64,000 nucleotides of DNA, taken from assembly GCF_000015725.1 (NCBI RefSeq), contig NC_008825.1, positions 930,001-994,000 on the forward strand, written 5' to 3'. Made by a program: the position numbers and the translations under genes. This DNA comes from Methylibium petroleiphilum PM1 (GTDB lineage Bacteria > Pseudomonadota > Gammaproteobacteria > Burkholderiales > Burkholderiaceae_C). The notes under the pieces are model-generated. The model ran no database searches. It saw nothing but the letters and a program-made list of their open reading frames with translations, and was not told where the DNA came from. Below, piece by piece: positions 1 to 7,311 of the stretch (positions are counted from its first letter, which is position 1; each line of letters begins with the position of its first letter).

Positions 1-657
1 CGCAAGTTCCCCGAGCTCGTCGGCTACCTGCCGGCCTTCAAGCGCGTGCGCAAGTTCCCGACCAACCAGCGCTTCGAACCGCTGGTGCCCGGGATGAATC
101 TCTACCTGTCGGACGCCTGGGCGGCGGGCGACCCGATGCTGACTTGGGGCAACTACAAGATCGTCGGGCGCGGCCCGATGCTCGGTGCGCAGTCGCAGAC
201 CTGGTACGGCGACCGTCCGAACTGGGAGCGTCCGGTGCAAGGCGGCCCGAAGAACCAAACCTTCTTCGAGACGCAGATGGAGCTGTGTCCCGATGTCGTG
301 ATCTTCGAGGCCGAGCCGACCGGCTACCCGCGCGCCCCGGTGGGCAAGAAGCGGGTGTGGGTCGACGTGCGCAACCAGATGTATGTCGCCTACATCACCT
401 ACGACCGGCGCGGCGAGATCTTCAAGTCCTTCGAGCCGCAATACAGCTTCCTGGAAAAGGGTGACAAGAAGCTTATGGACGGAAAGAGCACGGCTTGGCA
501 CTGGACCGCGGTGCAGTGCTACAACTTCCAAGACGGGCGGATGACACGCTTCCAGCCCGTCACGTCGATCGCCGGCGGTATGTCCACGGCCTTCAACATC
601 GACGGTCTCTACGAGAAGTACATGACCCAGCAGGCGCTGCAGCGCATGGGGACCTGA
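1..657 (+). CDS. DUF1329 family protein, C-terminal part (5' end outside window)
   Basis: The reading frame is open from base 1, so the gene is cut by the window edge; only about 218 C-terminal residues are visible. They align throughout with the complete DUF1329 protein at 3730-5109 (shared landmarks GYLPAFKRVR, FPTNQRFEPLV, LYLSDAWAAGDP, YPRAPVGKKRVW, YDRRGE). DUF1329 proteins are exported, LolA/LolB-like in fold, and are usually encoded with a DUF1302 protein and an RND transporter; no molecular activity is established. The next gene starts 3 bases after the stop, indicating one operon. The family call is secure; the role is inferred from context. Confidence 0.9.
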   Translation, partial: RKFPELVGYLPAFKRVRKFPTNQRFEPLVPGMNLYLSDAWAAGDPMLTWGNYKIVGRGPMLGAQSQTWYGDRPNWERPVQGGPKNQTFFETQMELCPDVVIFEAEPTGYPRAPVGKKRVWVDVRNQMYVAYITYDRRGEIFKSFEPQYSFLEKGDKKLMDGKSTAWHWTAVQCYNFQDGRMTRFQPVTSIAGGMSTAFNIDGLYEKYMTQQALQRMGT

Positions 658-659
658 GT

Positions 660-1712
660 ATGGCTGCGCGTCATCTAGACGAGCGGAGGCGCGTCGCTCG
701 CAGCGGCCGACTGCAGTCTGCCCCGCTGCTGGCCCGGCTAGCGGTAGTGTTCGTTCTCTGCGGCGGACCTGCCTCTACACCGGCTCAATCCGCTGGCGCC
801 GTCCCGGGGGTGCCGGTGGCGGCGACCTTCAAGCAGATCCGTCATGGCACGCACCATGACGCGCTGTACGACGTGGCGTTCGAGGGTGAGCGCGGCATCG
901 CGGTGGGGGCGTTCGGCAACGTGCTCGTGACGGCCGACGGCGGGGCGACCTGGCAGGTACAGCCCTTCCCGATGAAGCACCTGGCCTTGATGGCCGTGGC
1001 CATGCGCGAAGGCAAGTGCATCGCCGTCGGACAGACCGGGCTGGTGTACTCCGCGGCGGACTGCAAGACCTGGAAGGCCTCGCCCTCCATGACCAAGTCG
1101 CGCCTGCTCGCCGTCGGCGTCAATCGCCAGGGCGTGGCCTACGCGGTGGGCGCGTTCGGGACCATCCTCAAGTCCAGCGACTGGGGCCAGTCCTGGGCGG
1201 TGCAGACGGTCGACTGGAGCACCATCACCGAGGACGGTGCGGAGCCCCACCTGTACGACATCCACGTTGCCGACGATGGCACCGTCACTGCGGTCGGCGA
1301 ATTCGAACTCGTCATGCGCAGCAGCGACGGCAAGCAGTGGAAGGCCCTGCACAAGGGCGAACGCTCCCTGTTCGGCCTGTCCGTCGTCGAGGGCGGCACC
1401 AAGATGTACGCCACCGGCCAGAGCGGCGCGCTGCTCAGCAGCGCCGACGGCGGCGCCACCTGGGTGTCGCACAAGACCGGCACCGGCGCCATCCTCACCG
1501 GCGTGCACGCCACGCCCAAGGGCGAAGTGCTCGCCAGCGGCATCAACGCCGTGGTGCTCAGCCGCGACGGCGGGGCCTCCTGGAGCCCGCTGAACTCCAA
1601 GCTCGTGCGCAACGCCTGGTACCAGGCCCTCGCAGCCAGCGAAGGCCCGGGCGGCAAGCGACGCGTGGTGGCGGTAGGAGCGGGTGGGTCGATTCTCGAA
1701 CTTGATTTTTGA
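660..1712 (+). CDS. Exported YCF48/BNR-repeat (photosystem II stability factor-like) protein
   Basis: A 350-residue protein with a hydrophobic N-terminal segment (about residues 20-45, ending near ASTPAQSAGA), consistent with export. The body consists of repeats with Asp-box-like motifs (SSDWGQSW, SSDGKQW, SADGGATW, SRDGGASW) and recurrent AVG motifs, typical of YCF48-type beta-propellers. The ATG at 660 is 2 bases after the preceding stop, and translational coupling is likely. YCF48-like genes are regular partners of DUF1302/DUF1329 genes, where they are thought to help an envelope transport complex; that is context knowledge and not shown here. No RND pump gene is visible in the window. Confidence 0.85.
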   Translation: MAARHLDERRRVARSGRLQSAPLLARLAVVFVLCGGPASTPAQSAGAVPGVPVAATFKQIRHGTHHDALYDVAFEGERGIAVGAFGNVLVTADGGATWQVQPFPMKHLALMAVAMREGKCIAVGQTGLVYSAADCKTWKASPSMTKSRLLAVGVNRQGVAYAVGAFGTILKSSDWGQSWAVQTVDWSTITEDGAEPHLYDIHVADDGTVTAVGEFELVMRSSDGKQWKALHKGERSLFGLSVVEGGTKMYATGQSGALLSSADGGATWVSHKTGTGAILTGVHATPKGEVLASGINAVVLSRDGGASWSPLNSKLVRNAWYQALAASEGPGGKRRVVAVGAGGSILELDF

Positions 1713-1735
1713 ACCTACAACGAGGAGACAACAGC

Positions 1736-3589
1736 GTGAAGAAGATTCGTACAGAAATCTCTCAGCGGCACGCCATCGCAGCAGCTACGTTGGTCGCGCT
1801 GTGTGGGTCGGCCCAAGCGGCCGACTGGGAAGTTTCCGGCATGATCCGGCAGGAGTTGGCGGTAAAGACCACCGACGATCAGAACAACACCAATCAGTAC
1901 GGCAATGCCCAGAACGGTGTGCCCTACACGAATACCAGCTTGGTGACTGGTGGTGTTGTTCCCACTCTGACCCGTCCTGGCGCCTTCAAGAAGGACGCCG
2001 ACGTCAATTGGTTCGCGACGCGGCTCGAACTCAACTTCGACGGCAAGCTCAGCGAATCGATGAAGGCCACGATCAAGCTGCGCGGCATCCTCGATGAAAC
2101 CCGGGTCGTCGACGACGCCTATGGCACCCGCACGGCGGGGGGCGTCAACACCGGCTCCGGGAACCTCTTGGCTGGCAGCAGCTTCCGTCAGCAGTTCGGC
2201 GGCACCGCCGGCGGCCCGCTGGCCTACGCCAACGACCGCGCGCTGATCGACCTGCCGGCCTTCTACATCGACTACAACAACGGCCCGCTGTGGCTGCGCG
2301 CGGGAAACCAGCAGATCGCCTGGGGCGAGGCGCTGTTCTTCCGCGTGGCCGACCAGCCCAACGGCCTGGACCTGCGGGGCCACCTGTTCGGCGTCGCTGC
2401 CGAGGAGTACTCCGATACCCGCCGCTCCGCGCTCGGCCTGCGGATGAACTACCGCGTCAACGAGGAGACGGACGTCGACGGTTTCATCCAGCGCTTCGCG
2501 CCGTCGCTGTTGCCCAACGGGGAAACGGCCTACAACGTCATCCAGGATCAGTTCACCGTCGACCAGAAGCCCGGCTACGACCATGTCAAGAACAAGTGGA
2601 ACGTCGGCTTCCGGGTGAAGGGCGAGGCCGGCGGCTTCGGCTACCAGGCCTTCGCGATCAACCGCACCAACCCCGACGGCGTCTTCAAGTGGTCGGCCGC
2701 CAAGGGCGACGGTGTGCTGCCCGGCACCGCCTTTGCCATTAATCCAACCGGCGTCTACAACGCCGCCGATTGGTTCAAATCGGCGGCTAACTCGCGCTTG
2801 GACGGCATCGAGGGCGTCGCGACCTCATTGAACTTCATCACCGCCGCGGGCGATCCCTACGGGCTTGTCGGCTTGGCCACGGCTTGTGGCGCCGAACGTG
2901 CGGTCTACGGGGACTTCAGACTCGGCAACAGTGCGGCAGCGTCATGTATCCTGGATACCTTTTTCACGCCGGGGGTGGCTGGACCGCTGCGTGGCTGGCT
3001 GAGCCGCGAGTACAAGCGCGAGACGGTGTTCGGTGGCGGCATCAACCGCGTGTTCGAGGGCGAACCCGCCTCGCTGCTCGACCAGCTGATCGGGCGCTTC
3101 GAGTTCTCGTACACGCCCAACAAGCACTTCACCAACCCGACGCTGGGTGACTACATCAAGAAGGACGAGTACCAGTTCGCGCTCATCCTCGAGAAGTACC
3201 ACAAGTTCACCAGCGCCTTCCCGGCGACCTACTTCGTGGCGCAGTGGCTGCACAAGTCCAGGAGCGACCTGTTCGGGCGCTACCTGGGTGGCGTGGACAA
3301 CCAGCCGGGGTCGGCGCCGAACGGGCAGTCGGGCGGCTTCAACGCGCTGGCGCTGGCGCTGCAGCAGGCCTCGCCGACGCTGGAGTACCGCTTCGACTTT
3401 TCGATCCTGACCGACACCAAGGGCGGCTGGTACATGCAGCCGGGCGTGAAGTGGAAGCCCACCAAGTCGATCCAGGCGGACCTCTACCTCAACGCCGTGT
3501 ACTCCCAGAACAAGGGCGAGTACCGCGACTTCGTCGACGGCCTGCAGCACAACAACGAAATCTTCGCCCGCGTGGCTTATCAGTTCTGA
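1736..3589 (+). CDS. DUF1302 family outer-membrane protein
   Basis: A 617-residue protein. The GTG at 1736 is preferred because GAGGAGA lies about 8 bases upstream and translation from there gives a clean Sec signal peptide (KK, hydrophobic core, cleavage after CGSAQA). The mature part has alternating aromatic beta-strand patterns and ends in VAYQF, a C-terminal Phe as expected for an outer-membrane beta-barrel. DUF1302 proteins are large porin-like proteins genetically linked to DUF1329, often in steroid, terpenoid or alicyclic degraders, so uptake or export of a hydrophobic compound is likely. It follows the YCF48-like gene by 23 bases and is followed by a strong terminator. Confidence 0.88.
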   Translation: MKKIRTEISQRHAIAAATLVALCGSAQAADWEVSGMIRQELAVKTTDDQNNTNQYGNAQNGVPYTNTSLVTGGVVPTLTRPGAFKKDADVNWFATRLELNFDGKLSESMKATIKLRGILDETRVVDDAYGTRTAGGVNTGSGNLLAGSSFRQQFGGTAGGPLAYANDRALIDLPAFYIDYNNGPLWLRAGNQQIAWGEALFFRVADQPNGLDLRGHLFGVAAEEYSDTRRSALGLRMNYRVNEETDVDGFIQRFAPSLLPNGETAYNVIQDQFTVDQKPGYDHVKNKWNVGFRVKGEAGGFGYQAFAINRTNPDGVFKWSAAKGDGVLPGTAFAINPTGVYNAADWFKSAANSRLDGIEGVATSLNFITAAGDPYGLVGLATACGAERAVYGDFRLGNSAAASCILDTFFTPGVAGPLRGWLSREYKRETVFGGGINRVFEGEPASLLDQLIGRFEFSYTPNKHFTNPTLGDYIKKDEYQFALILEKYHKFTSAFPATYFVAQWLHKSRSDLFGRYLGGVDNQPGSAPNGQSGGFNALALALQQASPTLEYRFDFSILTDTKGGWYMQPGVKWKPTKSIQADLYLNAVYSQNKGEYRDFVDGLQHNNEIFARVAYQF

Positions 3590-3648
3590 GTGGTCGTCAT
3601 GGTGTGCGTCGAACCGGCCGCCCGGCGGGCCGGTTTCGACGACGACAC

Positions 3649-3680
3649 GCACCGGCCGCTCGCGCAGCCGGTGCTTTTTT
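3649..3680 (+). terminator. Rho-independent terminator after the DUF1302 gene
   Basis: GCACCGGC (3649-3656) pairs perfectly with GCCGGTGC (3667-3674), giving an 8-bp GC-rich stem, and is followed directly by six T (3675-3680). A second long inverted repeat just upstream (about 3608-3640) adds structure. It lies 60 bases after the DUF1302 stop, so the downstream DUF1329 gene may need its own promoter or depend on read-through. Confidence 0.85.
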
Positions 3681-3729
3681 CTTTGTGCCATCGCCTTCGC
3701 GCCGGGGCGATGGCCTGAACAGGTCATTC

Positions 3730-5109
3730 ATGGCGCACCTCCTGCGTTTCGACCGCGACTACAGCCGCCGCGCCTTCCTCGACGCCACCGGCAAGGGACT
3801 GCTGCGCGCCGGCGTGTTCGGGTCGGCCTGGGCGGCCTTCCTGCGCACCGGCTCGGTCGCAGCGGCGTATCCGGACGAGTTGCTGTCGATCGAGGTCTAC
3901 ACGAAGGGGCGGCTCAAGCCCGGTGACGTGATCGACGCGGGCAACGTGGAACTGGTGAAGGACCTGCTCGACCCGGTCCGCTACCGGCAGATCGCCACGA
4001 TGGGTCGCAAGCTGCTGCTCGCGCCGACCACCACCGACCTGAGCCACCTGAACCCGCTGCCTTACCTGGAGGCCACGGCGCGCAACCGCGGCAAGGCGCG
4101 CTTCGATGCCACCGGCAACATCGTCACCACCGAAGGCAAGCCCTGGATCGGCGGCAATCCGTTTCCGGAGCCCACGTCGGCGCTGGAGATGTTCGCCGCC
4201 CACACGCTGAGCTGGGGCCGGCACGACGTGTCGGTCTATGCCAGCAAGGAATACGACCTCGACCCCGCGGGCAATCTGCAGTACCAGTACTCGTCGGTGT
4301 GGGCCGAGATGTCCACGGTAGCGCGCACCGTCATCGATCCCAAGCCCTACTGGGCCGGTGAAGCGGACAAGCTGCGCTACCAGTCGGTGCTGTTCACCGA
4401 GCCGGCCGATGCGCGTGGCACCATCTTCCTCAACATCTGGGCCTACGACCAGAACCAGTTCCCGCAGCTCTACGGCTACCTGCCGGCCTTCAAGCGGGTG
4501 CGCAGTTTCCCGACCAATCAGCGCTTCGAGCCGCTGGTGGCCGGCGCCGAGCTCTACCTGTCGGACGCCTGGGCGGCCGGCGATCCGTTCCTGACCTGGG
4601 GCAACTATCAGGTCGTGCACCGTGGGCCGCACCTCGCAGCGGTCTCGCGCGGATGGACGTCGACCCATCCGAACTGGGAGCACACCACCCATGGCGGCCC
4701 GAAGGGCAACCTGTTCTGGGACCACGCGGTCGAACTGGTGCCCGAGGTGATCGTCATCGAGGCCGAGCCGGTGCGTTACCCGCGCGCGCCGGTCGGGCGC
4801 AAGCGCGTGTGGTTCGACGCGCGCACGCTGGTGCCGTTCCAGATGGTGTCCTACGACCGTCGCGGCGAACTGTTCCGCCACTTCGACGCGTCCTTCGCGT
4901 ACTACGACGACGGCAAGGCGCGCGTGATGGACGGCAAGGAGCCCTACTGGTCCTGGGCCACCGTGCATGCCTTCAACGTGCAGACCAACCGCATGACCCG
5001 CATCGAGCAGGTGCGCGAGGTGCCGGGCGGCCACTCGATGCGCGTCAACGACCCCAGCGTCTACGACAAGTACCTGACCACTTCCGCGATGCAGCGGCTG
5101 GGCAACTGA
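3730..5109 (+). CDS. DUF1329 family protein with Tat-type signal
   Basis: A complete 459-residue DUF1329 protein. The N-terminus carries a twin-arginine motif (YSRRAFLDATGKGLL) followed by a short hydrophobic stretch and a likely cleavage after SVAAA, so it should be exported folded. The C-terminal half is closely similar to the truncated DUF1329 at the window start, making the two paralogues that flank the YCF48-like and DUF1302 genes. The exact ligand or partner of this family is unknown; association with DUF1302 suggests an envelope role in handling a hydrophobic substrate. The start follows a terminator, so transcription may begin nearby, but I see no clear promoter. Confidence 0.88.
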   Translation: MAHLLRFDRDYSRRAFLDATGKGLLRAGVFGSAWAAFLRTGSVAAAYPDELLSIEVYTKGRLKPGDVIDAGNVELVKDLLDPVRYRQIATMGRKLLLAPTTTDLSHLNPLPYLEATARNRGKARFDATGNIVTTEGKPWIGGNPFPEPTSALEMFAAHTLSWGRHDVSVYASKEYDLDPAGNLQYQYSSVWAEMSTVARTVIDPKPYWAGEADKLRYQSVLFTEPADARGTIFLNIWAYDQNQFPQLYGYLPAFKRVRSFPTNQRFEPLVAGAELYLSDAWAAGDPFLTWGNYQVVHRGPHLAAVSRGWTSTHPNWEHTTHGGPKGNLFWDHAVELVPEVIVIEAEPVRYPRAPVGRKRVWFDARTLVPFQMVSYDRRGELFRHFDASFAYYDDGKARVMDGKEPYWSWATVHAFNVQTNRMTRIEQVREVPGGHSMRVNDPSVYDKYLTTSAMQRLGN

Positions 5110-5152
5110 AGCCCGGTCTCTGCGCTTCTTCACCACCCCCAAGGAGACGACG

Positions 5153-6085
5153 ATGTCACTGGACCCGCAAGTACAAGGATTGCTCGATGCGTTCAAGGCG
5201 CAGGGCCTGAAGAGCTTCGAGCAGATGACGGTGCCCGAATCCCGCGAGACTGCCATGGCCTTCGTCGGCCTGGAAGGCGACGAGGAGGCGGTAGCCGATG
5301 TGTCGAATCACCGTGTGCCGGTGAAGGGCGGCGACATCGCCGTGCGCATCTACCGGCCAGCGGGCAACGCACCGCACCCGATGCTGGTTTACTTCCACGG
5401 CGGCGGCTTCGTGTTCGGCAACCTGGATCTGGTCGACAAGGTCGCCCGCTCGCTGTGCAACGCGTCCAATGCGGCGGTGGTCTCGGTCGACTACCGCAAG
5501 GCACCCGAGCACCCCTATCCCACGGCGCCGGAGGATGCCTACGCCGGCCTGGTGTGGGCGCGCGAGAACGCCGCGAAGCTGGGGCTCGATCCGGCCCGCA
5601 TCGCGGTGGCCGGCGACAGCGCCGGTGGCAACCTCGCGGCGGTCGTGTCGCAGATGGCACGTGACCGCAAGGGCCCGAAGATCGCCCACCAGGTGCTGGT
5701 CTACCCGGTCACCGACGCGGCGGGCGACTACCCCTCGCGCAAGGAAAACGCCGAAGGCTACCTGCTGACCCAGGGTGCGATGAACTGGTTCTTCGGCCAT
5801 TACCTGACGAGTCCCGGCCTGGCGAGCGACGCCTATGTCTCGCCGATCAAGGGGGATCTCAAGGGCCTGCCCGCCGCCACCGTGATCACCGCCGGCTACG
5901 ACCCGCTGCGCGACGAGGGCGATGCCTACGCCAAGGCGCTGGCGAAGGCCGGTGTGGCGGTCGACCACGTGCCCAACCCGACGATGATCCACGGCTTCTT
6001 CTGGATGAAGGGCGTGATCGGCCACACGCAGAGCATCTACGACCGCGTCGGCAGGAACCTGAAGGCCGCGTTCGGGACCGCCTGA
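5153..6085 (+). CDS. HSL-family alpha/beta-hydrolase (esterase/lipase)
   Basis: A 310-residue hormone-sensitive-lipase-type hydrolase. The oxyanion-hole motif HGGG is at residues 82-85 and the nucleophile motif GDSAG at 154-158 (Ser156); DPLRDE and HGFFW near the C-terminus supply the likely Asp and His of the triad. There is no signal peptide, so it is cytoplasmic. AAGGAGA lies 7 bases before the ATG. Its position next to acyl-CoA genes and within reach of two Baeyer-Villiger monooxygenases makes ester or lactone hydrolysis a reasonable role; the substrate cannot be read from sequence. Confidence 0.88.
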   Translation: MSLDPQVQGLLDAFKAQGLKSFEQMTVPESRETAMAFVGLEGDEEAVADVSNHRVPVKGGDIAVRIYRPAGNAPHPMLVYFHGGGFVFGNLDLVDKVARSLCNASNAAVVSVDYRKAPEHPYPTAPEDAYAGLVWARENAAKLGLDPARIAVAGDSAGGNLAAVVSQMARDRKGPKIAHQVLVYPVTDAAGDYPSRKENAEGYLLTQGAMNWFFGHYLTSPGLASDAYVSPIKGDLKGLPAATVITAGYDPLRDEGDAYAKALAKAGVAVDHVPNPTMIHGFFWMKGVIGHTQSIYDRVGRNLKAAFGTA

Positions 6086-6123
6086 ATGCCGCCGGTTTCG
6101 ACGCGCAGCTGAGGAGGGCGGTC

Positions 6124-7290
6124 ATGCCGGCAACGGGCCCGGGCCCCGGTCCGTTGCGCGGCGTGCGCGTGGTCGAGTTCGCTGCCATGGGGCCGGCGCC
6201 GTTCTGCGGCATGCTGCTGGCCGACCTGGGCGCCGACGTGCTGCGCATCGACCGGCCCGGCGGCGGCCCGCAGGCGGCGCTGTTCGATCCCGCCCGCGAC
6301 GTGCTTCAGCGCGGCCGCAACGCCGTGGCGCTCGACCTCGCGCAGGCCGATGGCCGCGCGGCGGCCTTGCGCCTGGTCGGCACGGCCGAGGTGCTGATCG
6401 AGGGCTTCCGGCCCGGCGTGATGGAGCGTCTGGGTCTGGGCCCCGAACCCTGCCTGGCGCACAACCCGCGGCTGGTCTACGGCCGTATGACCGGCTGGGG
6501 CCAGGACGGCCCGCTCGCACACACGGCGGGCCACGACCTGAACTACCTCGCGCTGTCGGGGGCCTTGCACGCCATCGGTCGATCCGAAGGCGGCCCTGTG
6601 CCGCCGCTCAACCTGGTGGCCGACTTCGGTGGCGGCGCCATGCTGCTCGCGGTGGGCGTGCTGGCTGCGGTGCTGCATGCCCGCCAGACCGGCGAAGGCC
6701 AGGTGGTCGACGCCGCGATGACCGATGGCTGCGCGCTGTTGCAGGCGATGAACCTGACCTTCCAGGCGATGGGGCAATGGGAGGATCGGCGGCAGAGCAA
6801 CCTGATCGATGGCGCCGCACCCTTCTACGACACCTATGCGTGCGCCGACGGTGGCTACATGGCGGTGGCTGCGCTCGAGGAACGCTTCTACCGCCAGTTC
6901 CTCGACCGCACCGGTCTGGCCGGCGTGGGGCTCATGCAGAGCCAGCACGACCGCACGCTCTGGCCGCTGCAGAAGCAGCGCATCTCCGAGGTGCTGCGAA
7001 CTCGCACGCGCGACGATTGGACACGGGTGTTCGAGGGCAGCGATGCCTGCGTCACGCCGGTGCTCACGCTGGGCGAGGCACCGCGCCATCCGCACCACCG
7101 GGCGCGCGGCAGCTTCGTCACGGTCGATGGCCAGGTGCAGCCCGGCCCGGCGCCGCGCTTCTCGCGCACGCCCACGGTGGGCGCGCGCTCGCTCCCGGCC
7201 ACGCACGACGGGGGGCAGGCGCTGGCGGACTGGGGCTGGTCTCGGGAGGACATTGCGCGGCTCGCGGCCAGCGGCGCGATGGCCGCCTGA
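6124..7290 (+). CDS. CaiB/BaiF (family III) CoA-transferase-fold protein, alpha-methylacyl-CoA racemase type
   Basis: A 388-residue protein starting with the family III pattern LRGVRVVEFA and LLADLGADVLRID. The segment GHDLNYLALSG has the His (about 137) and ADFGGG the Asp (about 167) that match the catalytic pair of alpha-methylacyl-CoA racemase, and ALEERFY supplies a candidate Glu, so racemase is more likely than CoA transferase. Such enzymes epimerise 2-methyl-branched acyl-CoAs so that beta-oxidation can proceed, which fits the branched-acid genes around it (icmF, hydratase, dehydrogenase). It lies 38 bases downstream of the esterase, probably in the same operon, and converges on the LAL regulator gene. 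Confidence 0.82.
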   Translation: MPATGPGPGPLRGVRVVEFAAMGPAPFCGMLLADLGADVLRIDRPGGGPQAALFDPARDVLQRGRNAVALDLAQADGRAAALRLVGTAEVLIEGFRPGVMERLGLGPEPCLAHNPRLVYGRMTGWGQDGPLAHTAGHDLNYLALSGALHAIGRSEGGPVPPLNLVADFGGGAMLLAVGVLAAVLHARQTGEGQVVDAAMTDGCALLQAMNLTFQAMGQWEDRRQSNLIDGAAPFYDTYACADGGYMAVAALEERFYRQFLDRTGLAGVGLMQSQHDRTLWPLQKQRISEVLRTRTRDDWTRVFEGSDACVTPVLTLGEAPRHPHHRARGSFVTVDGQVQPGPAPRFSRTPTVGARSLPATHDGGQALADWGWSREDIARLAASGAMAA

Positions 7291-7311
7291 GCGCTGACCG
7301 GCGCCACTCGC